A DNA stretch of 64,000 nt from Portunus trituberculatus (taxonomy: Eukaryota; Arthropoda; Malacostraca; Decapoda; Portunidae). The notes under the pieces were generated by a model. That model had not been told where the DNA came from and did not search any database. It saw nothing but the letters and a program-made list of their open reading frames with translations. The stretch lies in NCBI RefSeq assembly GCF_017591435.1, contig NC_059281.1, positions 10,108,402 to 10,172,401 on the forward strand. Reading direction: 5' to 3'. Shown piece by piece: positions 1 through 30,532 of this stretch (its first letter is position 1; each line of letters starts with the position of its first letter). Position numbers and translations under genes: made by a program.

Positions 1-170
1 CCTCTTCCTCCTCCTCTTCCTCCTCTTCCTCCTTTCTCTCCTCTCCTCTTCTCTTCCTCTTCCTCCTTTACCTCGTGTCATTTTCTTTCCTAAAATTTAC
101 TTGTCTATATTTTTTTTCTTTCTCTTTTTTTCCTACTTTTATATCTATTCTCTCTGTCTGTCTGTATGTT

Positions 171-205
<35 letters not shown>

Positions 206-545
206 TCTCTTCTCTCTCTCTTCTCAGTGTCTACTTTCTCATTCATCTCTCCTCCTCACCTCTCCTTTCTCCTCCCTCTTCTTCCCTCTTTCACTCTCTC
301 TCATCCATCACCCCCGCTCCTATTGTCTCCTCTCTCTTACTCCTCCCTCTTCTGGTTTCTTACTTTTCCTACCTCCTCCTCCTCCTCCTCCTCCTCCTCC
401 TCCTCCTCCTCCTCCTCCTTCTCACTTCCTCGTTACGTAAACAGTTATTTTTGGTTTTCTTCTTGCTTCTTGTTTTTGTTTCTGTCTCTTCTTCTGTTAA
501 TCTGACTCTCTCTCTCTCTCTCTCTCTGCTCGCTGGTAATTTAAT
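1..545. repeat. Polypyrimidine block with (TCC)n and (TGTC)n
   Basis: The stretch is almost pure C/T on this strand. It includes (TGTC)n around 155-205, (TCC)n at 373-420 and (TC)n at 510-527. Open frames here are only translated repeats. Confidence 0.9.
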
Positions 546-896
546 CTGTTAGTTGTGCCCTGGAGCGACGCGTACTTCCACACAAAAAGCTCTTTATTTT
601 TTTCCCGACGTTCTAATCCTCTCTGTGATGATATTTCTGGGGTTTTTACGTTGGTTTCCTGGATCGCAATTCTATTTTCTATTCTTATCTAATTTTTCTC
701 TCCCCGATGACTGTCTTGAAATGTTTACCCACCAGAGGCTCAGGAGAATGTTTTACCTTATAGAACTTGTAATGTTAATGTTCTTGTCCCTTCTTTATTG
801 TTTCTTGTCTTTTGTTTTGTCTTCCTCTCTTCTTTCTTTATATAAGGAAGCTGGAAAATATGTGGAAAGTTATGAAAGAAAATTATCTGTTTCATA
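546..896. other. AT-rich unique DNA, nothing recognised
   Basis: A 115-codon frame is open but shows only hydrophobic, biased residues. No splice sites or motifs support a gene. Confidence 0.5.
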
Positions 897-1107
897 TTAA
901 CCCCCTTCAGTACCTTGACCCGTTTCCATATTCATTCTGCTTACTATTTAGTGGTTTTATACAGCTTCAGAAACTCATGTGGGAGGATTGAAATAGTGAA
1001 GACTGTGGCTATTAATCTTCTGACCTCCATAGACCCTTCCTATCAAAAAATGGTCTAATATACACAAATCTCAAGGTAGTAATGTGTCCCAGTATTGAAG
1101 GCGTTAA
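897..1107 (+). mobile_element. MITE-A copy, complete
   Basis: The copy has TTAA at both ends, a left end CCCCCTTCAGTACC and a right end CAGTATTGAAGGCG. The interior carries the family markers CAGCTTCAGAAACTCATG and ATTAATCTTCTGACCTCC. The 'plus' sense of MITE-A used here is the one with CTTCAGAAAC before GACCTCC. Confidence 0.85.
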
Positions 1108-1527
1108 GCTGCCCCGAGAATGAGGTTGAAATGTATATAGTTGTGTGTTGTGAGGTTGGAGTGTTTCGTGTGGTGAGTGTTGGAAAGACTGGGCAGAGTT
1201 TTGGTGACTGGAATTGTATGCAGTTTAGTGAGTTTAGTGATGAGGAAGTGGTGTTGATATGAGACCGTCAGTTGTGATCAGGTGTGGTGTATCAAGTAAC
1301 CAGATATTCAGGCCACGGGGATGTGTTATTGTTTATTGGCAGAACATGAGACCTTTAATTGTTTCCTGCGTATCTATCACATTATTATTATTGTTATTAT
1401 TACTATTATTTATTGTTTCTGAAATGTTCTAATGTAAATATGATGCATGTTATTCCAAGCCATACACGTCACAGTCTCCTTCGTATAAGAACAGACCAGG
1501 ATATAAATTTTTTTCCCTGTTGCAATG

Positions 1528-1585
<58 letters not shown>

Positions 1586-2241
1586 TAAAGATGAACCGCC
1601 AGACTGAATGATATATTTTCTTTCTATGTTGCAACCTTCTGATATTACCATTCCTTAACATTTACCTGTCTCAAACTAATCACGTGACACTGATAAACCA
1701 AAAACATTTACCCACCTATAACATTTACCTGTCTTAAACAATCAAGTGAAAAGCGGCAACTGTCCTCTCATTTATCAGGGAATTCCCACTCCTGACTCCC
1801 CACCCACCTGTGACTCCCCCTATTTCCACCACCTCTGTCTCCCCCTCTCCTTTACCCGCCTCCTGCCAGCCCGCCACCGCATACCCTTCTCCCGCAGACA
1901 CACCAAGGCCTTCCTACTACGCACGAAGAATCAACGTGCTTGTGTCTTGCTAGAGTAGGAAGTGAAGGGAAAGAAAATGCGAGAGAATAGACGTTAGGTA
2001 GATGGGGCACAGGTAGGGTAGGTGATGGGGCCAGCGATAAGGGACGCAGTGGGGTGGAATGGGTGAATGGAACGGACCGGGACAGGTAAAGGTGGAGGCG
2101 ATAGGGTGGATGTAAGGGAAAGAGGCGTAGGTAGGTGAGCAATAGTGTGGATGAGACATTAAGAGGAGAAAGAGTAAGAAAGGGAAGGGTAAGTAGGTTT
2201 AAGAGGAGAAAAAGTGACTTGAAGAAGAGTTAATGGGGTAA
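1108..2241. other. Intergenic DNA with a (CA)n tract at 1529-1582
   Basis: Apart from the 54-bp (CA)n and a G-rich GGTAGGT-type stretch at 1980-2150, nothing recognisable was seen. Confidence 0.6.
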
Positions 2242-2455
2242 TTGATATCTTCAGTACCAGGACATGTTTCCATAGTCATTCAGTTTACTATCTGGCGATT
2301 TTGTACAGCTTCAGAAACACATGTAGGGATTAGAACAGTAAAGAAACAGACCGTTAATCTTTTGACCTCCATAAACTCTTCCTAATGGAAATAAAACCGT
2401 CTAATCACGCCCAAAACTCAAGGTGAAAATGCGTTTTAGTACTGAAGAGATTTAA
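2242..2455 (+). mobile_element. MITE-A copy, diverged
   Basis: The left end is CTTCAGTACCAGGACATG and the right end GTACTGAAGAGATTTAA. The terminal TTAA on the left has mutated. Confidence 0.82.
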
Positions 2456-2900
2456 AGACAAGAGTGACTAAGAGGAGAATTAGAGGCAGATTAAGAAGAG
2501 AAAGAGTGACTAATAGAAGAGTAAGAAGAGAGAAAGAGTGACAAAGAGAAGAATTAGAGAGGAGGATTAAGAAGAAAACGAGTAATTGATGGTAATTTTA
2601 GAAAGCATTAAAGAAGAAGAAGGTTTCATATCAGGATTAAAAAAAGAGAAAGAAAAACAAAGAGAAGAATTAGAGAAGAGGATTAAGAGGAGAAAGACTA
2701 ACAAGGAGAAGGGGAGGATGCTGGAGCGAGTGGGAAATTTTAGAAGGTATTAAAAAAGGGGAAACTCTCATATCGGAATAAAAAAAAGAAAAAATAACAA
2801 AGAGGAGAATTAGAGAAGAGAAAGACTAACTAGGAGAAGGGAAGGTGCTGGAGCTGGCAATTTTAGAAGGTATTAAAGGAGGGGAAGGTCTCATATCGTG
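2456..2900. repeat. Purine-rich degenerate tandem repeat, ~125-140 bp units
   Basis: TCTCATATC followed by GG.ATAAAAAAAG recurs near 2625, 2764 and 2887 with AACAAAGAG.AGAATTAGAG between, so about three diverged units are present. Confidence 0.65.
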
Positions 2901-3059
2901 GTGGGTTTATGGGGGAGGGGAAGGGCCCAGACTTGTGGCCTTGGTGTGGGAAGGGTTAATGCAATGTTTGGCCAGCGGGTTGGTGAGAAGATAGTCGAGG
3001 TGAGTTGCATAATGGTGGTGGGATTGTCTTGTAGGTCTTGGTCAGTTTGGCGAGGTAGT

Positions 3060-4062
3060 GGTTGTGTGTCTTCTCTTGCCTTCCTCTTGTCTTCCTCTTG
3101 TCTTCTTGTCTTCTTCCTCTCTTCCTCCTTTTTGTCTTCTTCCTCTTTTTTCTTTCTCTTGTCTTCCTCTAGTCTACTTGTCTTCTTCCTCTCTTCCTCC
3201 TTTTTGTCTTCCTCTTTTTTCTTTCTCTTGTCTTCCTGTAGTCTTCTTCCTCTTGTCTTCTTCCTCTTTGTCTTCCTCTTGTCTTCCTCTTGTCTTCTTC
3301 CTCTCCGTCTTCCTCTTGTCTTCCTCTTGTCTTCTTCCTCTCCGTCTTCCTCTTGTCTTCTCTTCTTTGTCTTCCTCCTCTTTGTCTTAACGTGTCTTTC
3401 TTTTTTTCTTGTTCTTGTTCTTATTCTTGTAGTTGTTGTTGTTGTTGTTGTTGTTGTTGTTCTTTTTCCCTGTTTGCTTGTTGCTTTTGTTACTTCGTTT
3501 TTTTTCTCTTCTTTTTATTGATATTGGTCTGAGAAAAATAACAAGGTAATATTTTTTTGTTTTGTTTTTGTTTTCCTTTTTGTGTTTTTCGTTTCTCCTG
3601 CGTTGCTTGTTTTTCTTCTTCTTGTTTGCCTTCCTCCTCTTCCTCATTCTCCTCTTCCTCGTTTTCTTATCATTTGCATTCTTATTATTTATTTTTCTTA
3701 TTGTCATTCCTCCTCTTCCTCCTCCTCCTCCTCCTCCTCCTCCTCCTCCCTCCTCCTCCTCCTCCCTGCTCCTCTTATCCTTTTGCAATTTTCAGCACCA
3801 CATCCCTCTCATCCCTTCCTCTCTCCTCTCTCCCTCCCTCCCTCCCTCCCTCTCTCTCTCTCCATCTCTCCCTCCCTCCTTTCTCCCTCCTTCCATCCTT
3901 CCCTTCCTCCCTCCTTCTCTCCCTCCTTTCCTCCTTCCTCCTCTCCTCCCTCCCTCCATCTCTCCTTCTTACCTTGAAATTTTGCATATTTACAGTTTCC
4001 CCCTTCTCTATTTTCTTTATTTCTTCATCACCTTCGTCGACTTTTGAGCGAAACGTACTTCC

Positions 4063-4121
<59 letters not shown>

Positions 4122-4140
4122 CGCACACACGCACACGCAC
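3060..4140. repeat. Long polypyrimidine field with minisatellite, (GTT)n, (CTC)n and (CA)n
   Basis: From 3060 to 3390 a TCTTCCTCTTGTCTTCCTCT-like unit repeats irregularly. (GTT)n lies at 3430-3461, (CTC)n at 3709-3770, (CTCC)n at 3825-3960 and (CA)n at 4063-4140. Confidence 0.85.
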
Positions 4141-4261
4141 GTCACTAGGAGCTGCAGCGTTGGAGGTTGTTGTCCTTGGCTAAACATAAAGTGTGGTTTT
4201 TGTATGTCTTCTTCGCTCTCCGTTTTACTGCCTGCCTCAACCTCTTCCTGGTGGTGCTGGT

Positions 4262-4263
<2 letters not shown>

Positions 4264-4338
<75 letters not shown>
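4264..4338. repeat. (GA)n microsatellite, 75 bp
   Basis: Uninterrupted GA dinucleotides directly precede a MITE-B copy. Confidence 0.97.
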
Positions 4339-4342
<4 letters not shown>

Positions 4343-4357
4343 ATGGTGACAGAGACT

Positions 4358-4583
4358 TGGTCCATACTCAGAAACGCTTTGCTCTCTGACCGCTACTATT
4401 TTTCAAGGCCAAGGAGATGGTTAGCGGGGTTTTCAAGAGTGTTTCTGCAGTTAATAATGTAGAAATCTTGTCACTCTGCCTCTAGAACCATAAAAAAAAC
4501 ACCTAAAAAAAAACTCGTGTAAATTTGAATAAAGCCTTTTGAAATAGTGGGGGTGAAGCGCATAAGTGTTTGAGAATACGAAT
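4358..4583 (-). mobile_element. MITE-B copy, one internal unit
   Basis: The copy reads GGTCCATACTCAGAAACGCT on the left and GTGTTTGAGAATACGAATC on the right. Between them lie the family markers TTTTCAAGAGTGTTTCT, GTTAATAATGTAGAAATCTT and CTTTTGAAATAGTGG. It is flanked on both sides by (GA)n. Confidence 0.82.
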
Positions 4584-4609
4584 CGGAGAGAGAGAGGGAG
4601 AGAGGAAGG

Positions 4610-4643
<34 letters not shown>

Positions 4644-4896
4644 GGGGGAGGGGAGAGAATACAAGGAATTTAATGACTAAGGAAAAAGTAACACGCTAAC
4701 GATTTGCTTCAGTGGTCAGGCAGGATGTTCTTTTTTCTTTCCTTCATTCTCTCTGAGCCTCATACATTTGCCTCGCTCCGCTCCTCTCCTCTTCTTGCTT
4801 ATCACTCCTTCTTCGCGTCTTTGTTTTCTTAGCCAGTTAACCTTTCTGGGAACCAATAGTCGCTAGGTGTTTGCTTTTTCTTATCACTTCTATTTT

Positions 4897-4958
<62 letters not shown>

Positions 4959-5035
4959 GTGACAGTACCGGGCAGTGACGAAGGAGATACGAGAGTGACT
5001 GAAAATATCAAAGTGACTCCCTCCCTCACTAAGCC

Positions 5036-5099
<64 letters not shown>

Positions 5100-5690
5100 T
5101 TAGGCATTGCATGGTATTAGCACCTTCCTGCCGTACTTCCCTCCTCTGCGCCACACTTTGAGGGTCATAGCGCTGACGAAAACAGGTTGGGTCTTCCCTG
5201 TGGCGAGGCAGTGCCCAGGGTCACCACACGGAAAGGCGGTGTTCGTTCGTGCGTCCTTACTTACCCCCTCAACCCCCCTCCCCACCATCCGCACACCCTC
5301 CCTCAGCCTTCACCATCCCTTCTCCGTTGTTTGACTCCTACACATTAACACTTGCTCATTTATTCTTCCTTTGTTTCATTCTTTTCCTCTTTTGTCTTGC
5401 TCTCAAATCGAGTTTCCTGTTTCTTTGTCTTTTTCCAACTTTTTTCGTTTGATTTCCTTGATTCTCACGCTTCTCACGCTTCTATTTTTGTGTTTACGTG
5501 TCAGTGTGTCGTCAGCAGTCAGAAGGTGGTGAGACAGTACAGAACAATTTGCCAGAATGTCAGGCTGAATTCGTCCCTCTCTGCGTGTGACCCTTGGCTG
5601 GCAAATACTACGAAAGTGTACTTAAAATGCTCCATAACGTACATTTCTCGTTGTTTTGCGTTGCACAGAATAGCGCTGGTTTCCGTGTGA
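4584..5690. other. Intergenic DNA with (GA)n at 4590-4650, 4899-4953 and 5041-5094
   Basis: The two perfect (GA)n tracts at 4899 and 5041 are separated by 87 bp. The remainder, including 5107-5690, shows no gene or element I can name. Confidence 0.7.
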
Positions 5691-6560
5691 AATGATGAGA
5701 CAATTTCCTCGCGTCTGTGCAATTTGTCGCGTGTGGAGGCGTCGTGGCGTGTTGCAAGGTAATGGTTGGGAACGCTGTGGACGCGTCACTGGCGGCGTCC
5801 AGTGGTGTGTGAGGCGCGCTGAGTTATGTGCATTGTTGGAACCTTTCTGTCTGTAACCAGGAATTGTTCCCTTCTACGCAGGAGTTGCATTTCCGCGAGA
5901 TCATGTCCCTGGCCAAGCGGCAACGTGTGTGGCACCACAGGCTGCGCGGCGCAGCGCTGTGTGTGCCCTGCGCTGGGAGGGAGGCCTCTCCTAGACAGCC
6001 TTGCTTTTTTATGTTGCCGTGATCATCGTTGGCATTGAACTGACAATATAGGGCTAGCGCAGGCCAGCCAGGCTTTAAGCAACAGCTGCTGTTAGCACAG
6101 CCTTGGCATAAATTCTTATTTATTAAGGTTTATTTGGGTCACTATCGTCTCACTGTTTTCTCTAATGTCCTTTCGGTGAGGCCAGCGGCAAAGACGCCGA
6201 CTGTCACTGCCCACTACAGTCAACACGGGCAGGATTATGATAATGAACACACTAACTATACGACACCCTGACACCCTGACACCCTCACTCACTCACTCAC
6301 TCACTCACTCCCGGCATCTTTCTCGCTCATCCCCCTCACCCACCAATCCCTGGCGGTGCATGTGTATGTATGGAGTTCATGACCAGCAAGACGCAGTGCC
6401 CGCCCGGCGCCAGCGGCTGAGCAGTGCGGACCGTTCGCGATGGCTGTGTTGTTGCCACTCGCTGCCCAGCATCAGCCCGCCGTTTACTGAGAGATTGAGG
6501 TCAATAGGTCAGGTGCAGACAGGTGAAATACAGGCGTGGGGAGGCTGGCGGCGGGGGATC
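5691..6560. other. CpG-richer stretch upstream of the visible gene
   Basis: CG dinucleotides are clearly more frequent here than in flanking DNA, for example around 5715-5830, 5890-5990 and 6390-6450. It is a candidate promoter or 5' exon region for the carotenoid oxygenase gene. No TATA box, initiator or family-like N-terminal exon was identified. Confidence 0.35.
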
Positions 6561-6610
6561 TACTAGAGGGTGTCATAGGGAGGAGAGGAAGGGGGTAACT
6601 GATAAAGAAT

Positions 6611-6840
6611 TTGGATTGTTTGAACGGAAGGAAGGAAGCACGGAGGGAGGGAAGGAGAAAAGCATACTATGAGAGAGAGTGGGGAGGAGGAGGAGGAGGA
6701 GGAGGAGGAGGAGGAAGGATTGCACGGGTGAATAACAGTGGGTCATGGGGAGACGCTGCTATATTTAGTGAATGGCTGTACGTGCACTGTGAAGGTGATC
6801 TGCTCACTGGTAGAAAACTCAGCCCGGTGTGTGTGTGTGT

Positions 6841-6909
<69 letters not shown>

Positions 6910-7230
6910 AGCATATGAAGCAATAACCAGTACAGTCCACCTTGAGAGAGAATAAAAATAAACGGGTGACCGCCGCAGAACACCTCCTCCTCCTCCTCCT
7001 CCTCCTCCTCCTCCTCCTCCTGCTGCTGCTGCTCCTCTTCCTCCTCTTGCTCCTTCTCTACTACCTCCCAACCTCACATCAACAAAACCCCCAAGAGCAC
7101 CATCGCAAAACAAAGCCCCGAGAAGACATGTTTTGCTCACACTCTGCATTATCACACTTGAATGCGCAGAAGATGAGACGAGGAATATGTTGAAATAAAT
7201 AAATAAATAAATAAATAGATAAATAAACAA
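6611..7230. repeat. Microsatellite cluster: (GGA)n, (GT)n-(GA)n, (CTC)n, (AAAT)n
   Basis: (GGA)n lies at 6685-6716, (GA)n at 6844-6901, (CTC)n then (CTG)n at 6980-7032, and (AATA)n at 7193-7216. The 187-residue reverse-strand frame across it is repeat translation. Confidence 0.9.
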
Positions 7231-7239
7231 TGATACTAC

Positions 7240-7560
7240 CCTTAAAATGTGAATAAGAGACTAAGAATGAGATGAGGTAGGAAAAATGATAAAGATAAAA
7301 AATGACAATGATAAATAGTAAATGAATAAAGGAATGAGCTAAGTGAAGGCTGGTGGCTGGTGGATTGGAAAGGAGGGGAAAGAAGGGGAGAGGAGGGGAA
7401 AGGAGGGAAGAGGAGAGGGGAAAGGAGGGAAGGAGTGATAAAGCAATCGTTCTGACACAGTTATGGACAGAGGGAGAGCTAGCGAGGATCAAGTTGCTAG
7501 AATAGAAGACAATTTTGACTCGATCGATGTTCTCGGAAACCTGTTTTGCTTCTGACATTC
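7240..7560. other. Purine-rich intergenic DNA, nothing recognised
   Basis: GGGGAAAGGAGG-type runs at 7370-7435 are the only structure seen. Confidence 0.5.
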
Positions 7561-7564
7561 ACCC

Positions 7565-7694
7565 CTTCCACCGCCGCCGCCGCCACCACCACCACCACCA
7601 CCACCACCACCGTTGATGCTACTGCCACTGCTACCACTGCTACTGCTACTGTTGTTATTGTAGCTGCTGCTGGTGTTCTTCGGGGTACTACTAT

Positions 7695-7730
<36 letters not shown>

Positions 7731-7793
7731 TAACACCACCACCACTATTACTACCACTACCAATACCAATACCACCACCACCACCACCACCTA
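7565..7793. repeat. Compound triplet repeats (CCG/CCA)n, (ACT)n, (CCA)n
   Basis: The tract mixes CCG, CCA, ACT and GCT triplets in one 230-bp block. It stays open in several frames without being coding. Confidence 0.88.
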
Positions 7794-7968
7794 AGGACCC
7801 GTGCCGCCCCAGTCCTCCACGCTCCTCGTCTCTCCCTTCTCCCTTCAGGATACACGTCCCTCCTAGAGCCTCAGGTACCTCTAATCGCGTCCGAAAGTCT
7901 CATTACGTAACTCCAAAGCTGGGCGGCTCATCCTTATCTATTTATTCCTAATTGGGGCCAAGTCGTAG

Positions 7969-8091
7969 TGGTGGTGGTGGTGGTGGTGGTGGTGGTGGGC
8001 TGCAGATAACAAGAAACACAAAGGAAGAACAAACAACAGCATATTTTGTGGCTTTTAGTTTGCGTTAAGGTGTTTTTTTTCTAAAGTTAGA

Positions 8092-8151
<60 letters not shown>

Positions 8152-8270
8152 AGGGGGAGTATTTACATAACAGGTTAGAGTTGTTTATGCTTACGTCTAA
8201 TTATAGCAACACAAAATACTCGCTGCTTCATCACTGCTTTCTTTTCTGTCTGCGCGTTCCCAGCCACCCC

Positions 8271-8309
<39 letters not shown>
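7969..8309. repeat. (GGT)n, (GA)n and (CT)n microsatellites
   Basis: (GGT)n lies at 7969-7998, (GA)n at 8095-8149 and (CT)n at 8276-8309. The facing GA and CT tracts are complementary and could pair as an imperfect hairpin. Confidence 0.9.
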
Positions 8310-8313
<4 letters not shown>

Positions 8314-8329
8314 TAACCTGCTCTTTCAT

Positions 8330-8700
8330 GACAAACACTTATAAAAACAGCATCTCTTGACCTTTTTATTTTTCATCACAGCATTTCTTGACCTTTTTAT
8401 CACGAACACTCATAAAAAACATCTCTTGACCTTTTTTTTATTTTTCATCACAGCATCTCTGGACCTTTATATCTCAAACACTCTTTAAAAGGCTGTCTTT
8501 CTGGACCTTTTTAGTTTCTATCACAGCATCTCTGGACCTTTTCAGCACAAACACTCGAGAGAAACAGCATCTCTGGACCTTTTCATTTTTCATCACAGCA
8601 TCTTTGGACCTTATTATTTTCTATCACAGCATCTGGACCTTTTCATTACAAACCCTCGTAAAAAAAAAAAAAAAAAAAGCATTTCTGGACCTGCTTGTTC
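8330..8700. repeat. Degenerate tandem repeat built on CATCTCTGGACCTTTTCATT
   Basis: About ten units of 30-40 bp contain (T/G)GACCTTTTT.ATTTTTCATC followed by ACAGCATCTCT. Half-units with ACAAACACTC..AAAA alternate with the basic unit. Confidence 0.82.
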
Positions 8701-8818
8701 CTCATTTGAGTTCTCTCGCCACTGGTCCATGTTGCCTGGGGTGGGGGTCCATGAAAGTACCACATAACATACAATTTAGCTGGCGATTTAGTATTAGATA
8801 AATGGATGGATGGACTGA

Positions 8819-8823
<5 letters not shown>

Positions 8824-8857
<34 letters not shown>
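8824..8857. repeat. (CT)n microsatellite
   Basis: A 34-bp CT tract. The stretches on either side, 8701-8823 and 8858-9333, hold nothing recognised. Confidence 0.95.
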
Positions 8858-8859
<2 letters not shown>

Positions 8860-9333
8860 AAGGTCACTGCAGAAGCTAAAAGACGAAGGAGAGAGTGGGA
8901 AAAAATGGGCGCTGTACTAACACTTGACCTTCTTCTTGGGGTTTATAATGTCACAGCATAGACGAGTTTTTGTAGGTGCCTTTTTTTTTTCCCTTGTTTT
9001 TCATCCAGCGGGTCGGTTTTAAATTTAGGCCTGTGTCCATAGAGGCTTCGGTTTCTTATTAGGACTCTCTTCAAAGGTCAGGTAGCTCGTTAGTTGGGTC
9101 CTTGTGTGTGATGGTTGGTCACTGATGCTGTCGTGTATCTTTTTTATTTTCTTTTTATTTATACCACAATCAGGAAATCATTGTTTTGTATTTCCTTCCT
9201 TTTCACCTATTATCATTTTTTTTACTGGTTATCTATCATCTTGTGTTTTCCTGTAATTCCTCCTTCCTTTCTTCCTTCAAGTGTGTGGGTAAGACTTCTT
9301 TTAAGAGAGAGGTTTGAAGACTCTTTTTCTCTA

Positions 9334-9515
9334 CCATGTGGGCTTTTTCAGTTGAATTCATGGGCTAAAGGAGGTAATTTTGGGGGGCACTTCCTATCTG
9401 AAACCCCGAGAGAGGAAGCCCTACCTACACTCCGACCTTGGCCAGGATTCGAACCTGTGCGCTTAAGACCCCTCGGACCCCAAAGCGCGTGTCGTTCCAC
9501 TGTACCACGGTGGCC
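9334..9515 (-). mobile_element. Second tRNA-derived SINE family, copy 1
   Basis: Read on the reverse strand, the copy starts near GGCCACCGTGGTACAGTGGA. It carries the B box GGTTCGAATCC and a body with CCCCAAAAT..CCTCCTTTAGCCCAT-type sequence. A second copy at 57631 matches over about 190 bp. The anticodon arm is ambiguous (Leu-, Ser- or Pro-like), so the parent tRNA is not named. Confidence 0.8.
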
Positions 9516-9558
9516 ACTTACTTGTCAACTGTCCAGATTTACCGAACTTATTTGAAAG

Positions 9559-9660
9559 ATGCAATTTTCTGGACTTTTCATTTTTATCACACCATCTCTG
9601 GACCTTTATATCTCAAACACTCTAAAAATTAGTATTTCTGGACCTTTTCATTTTCTGTCT
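9559..9660. repeat. Outlying piece of the GGACCTTTTCATTTT tandem repeat
   Basis: TTCTGGACTTTTCATTTTTA and ACCATCTCTGGACCTTTATA match units at 8330-8700. The two parts are now about 860 bp apart, with a SINE copy between them. Confidence 0.8.
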
Positions 9661-9676
9661 ATCGAGATTGCTGTCA

Positions 9677-9887
9677 TTAATCCCTTCAGTACCATGACAT
9701 GTTTCCATATTCATTCTGCTTACTATTTGGTGATTTTATACAGCTTCAGAAAGTTATGTGGGGGATTAGAATAGTGAAGAGTCTGGTTATTTATCTTTTG
9801 ACCTATATAGAATCTTCCTAATGTCAATAAAGTCGTTTGATAATAAAAACTCATGGTAAAAATACGTCCCAGTACTGAAGGAGCTAA
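9677..9887 (+). mobile_element. MITE-A copy, complete
   Basis: Ends are TTAATCCCTTCAGTACCATG and CAGTACTGAAGGAGCTAA. The right TTAA is mutated to CTAA. Confidence 0.85.
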
Positions 9888-10011
9888 TCTTCCTACTGTC
9901 TGTCGTTTCCTTACATCTTTATTTTCGTATTTCACCTCGATGACTTTCCTGGCCATAAATACAGACATACATTCCTCTTTTTGGTGATGCACAGCTCATA
10001 GGGAACATCAA

Positions 10012-10231
10012 GGCTCGTATTCTCAAACAGTTCTGTGACTCATCTCCACTACTTCAGAAGGCTTTATTTAAGTTTACACGAGATTTTTAAGATGTTTTAA
10101 TTGTTCTAGAGGTAGATTAATAAGATTTCTACATTACTAACTGGAGAAACACTCTTGAAAACCCCGTTAATCACCTCTGTGGCCTTGTAAAACAGTCGTG
10201 GTGAGAAAGCAGAGCGTTTTTGAATAGAGAC
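10012..10231 (+). mobile_element. MITE-B copy, one internal unit
   Basis: GGCTCGTATTCTCAAACAGT opens the copy and AGCGTTTTTGAATAGAGACC closes it. This orientation is taken as the plus sense of MITE-B. The terminal inverted repeat covers about 17 bp (GGCTCGTATTC against GAATACGAGCC). Confidence 0.85.
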
Positions 10232-10581
10232 CCAGGCGTACAGTACCATCTCACAACCTTGCTCTCTGCCCCGTCTCTTACTGGCGCCGCATAGGAAGTA
10301 ATTACCGAGTGAAAATAAGAAATGACATCATCCTGCATAGGTTTCATGAACGGTGAAAAGAAATCGAGGTCATGTGAGCCTTATAGGAACCTGTGAGCCG
10401 CTTTGCATACATAAGGGGAAGAAATCTGAAGCTCCCACGCCAGAGTACCATTACTTAACAGATCGCGTGAGGCAGCGAGGCGGGGCATCTGTGTGTGTGT
10501 GTGTGTTTTTTTTTTTATACAAGCAGGTCACTGGGTAATGGGAACAATGTTATTAGAAAAGTAAATAAAGGAAGACCTGCG

Positions 10582-10731
10582 TAACCCCTTCAGTACCATG
10601 ACGAGTTTCCATATTCATTCTGCTTACTATTTGGTGATTTTACACAGCTTCAGAAACTTACGTGGGGGATTAAAATAGTGAAGACTGTGTCCATTAATCT
10701 TCTGACCTCTACCGAGTCTTCCTGATGTCAA
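10582..10731 (+). mobile_element. MITE-A copy, 3' truncated
   Basis: The left end TAACCCCTTCAGTACCATG and the interior are present up to CTTCCTGATGTCAA. The right third is missing here. A sequence near 10980-11018 (AATGTCAATAAAGCAAAGAC ... GGGTTAA) may be its displaced end. Confidence 0.75.
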
Positions 10732-11356
10732 CCGTATAAGAGAAACGAGTCAGGAAGAAAAGCACTTATTTTCAGCACACATATCCTTTCCCTACTTCTC
10801 TTTCAGTTGGGGTTTCTTCATATCTTCCTATAGTTTCTAAGGATTTTCAACTGTTTTCTACTTTGTATTGTGCTTTTAATGGGGTTTTCTTTTTAGCTTT
10901 TAAGGTTTATAAAGATGTTCTACTGTTTAAATGGGGTTTTCATCCAATTTTTTATAAGGTTTTTGTATTTAGTGTTTGTAATGTCAATAAAGCAAAGACT
11001 GAGCAGTAGAAAGGGTTAAAGTACTCACAGTAAGCCATTCCCTGCCTGTGGATGAGATTAGCGCCTCACCCACGCATAGTAAACTTTCTTAATACTTCCC
11101 CCGTTATACACACATCGCCTCGTCATGTCGTGTTGAATCTTTGCTCCATCGTCCTCACCGCGTCGCCTCACCTCGGAGTAACGGCGAGCATGTGATTAAA
11201 GGAAGGATTAGCGAAGGAATGATTCACGCGAGACCTTGCTGGTGTACACTGTTGTTGTTGTTGGTGGTGTTGGTGGTGATAGTGAAGGGAAGGCGGAAGG
11301 GAAGGTGTCACAATCAAGGGATTACTAGTTGCAGAAATTGTGGCTGTGGTAATGTC

Positions 11357-11360
<4 letters not shown>
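10732..11360. other. Intergenic DNA, nothing firm
   Basis: TTTTCTA/TTTAATGGGGTTTT-type A/T-rich sequence. No exon with the family N-terminal pattern was found here. Confidence 0.5.

Positions 11361-11430
<70 letters not shown>
11361..11430. repeat. (GT)n microsatellite, 70 bp
   Basis: A perfect GT tract about 400 bp before the first visible exon. Confidence 0.97.
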
Positions 11431-11431
<1 letters not shown>

Positions 11432-11826
11432 CATTATATTTGCGCGGGAACGGTGACATGCAAATTTCTCAAGTCTATAACTGTTTTGTGTCACCGCTAC
11501 CTTGACGCGCCTCTTTTCAACTCAAGGACTATCTGAAAGCTTTGAAAATTAAGAAATAAAATAAAAACGAAAAAAAGAAAAGGAAAGCTCATTTAAAGCA
11601 CCATACAACATAGAGATCAGCAAGCAGGTTTAACATTACAAAACAGAAAACGAGTCTAGAATCACGAGGTTAATTCAATCCTCTACAACAACATAAAAAG
11701 AAAACCTACTAAAAGCACAATAAAAATGATAAAAACAGGATAAAAAACTCTAAAATCACGAGGTTAATTCAATACGTCTACCACAACACAAACCAAGCTA
11801 ACCAGTGTCCTCTCTTCCCTGACCAG

Positions 11827-30532
<18,706 letters not shown>

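Noticed and set aside
5880..6022. Candidate first exon after the acceptor-like TTCTACGCAG
   Set aside because: Its translation (SLAKRQRVWHHRLRG) does not resemble the family N-terminus, and no matching donor in the required phase was seen.
6667..7230. 187-codon reverse-strand open frame
   Set aside because: It is translated (GA)n, (CTC)n and (GGA)n with runs of Ser-Leu and Gly or Pro. It is open only because of the repeats.
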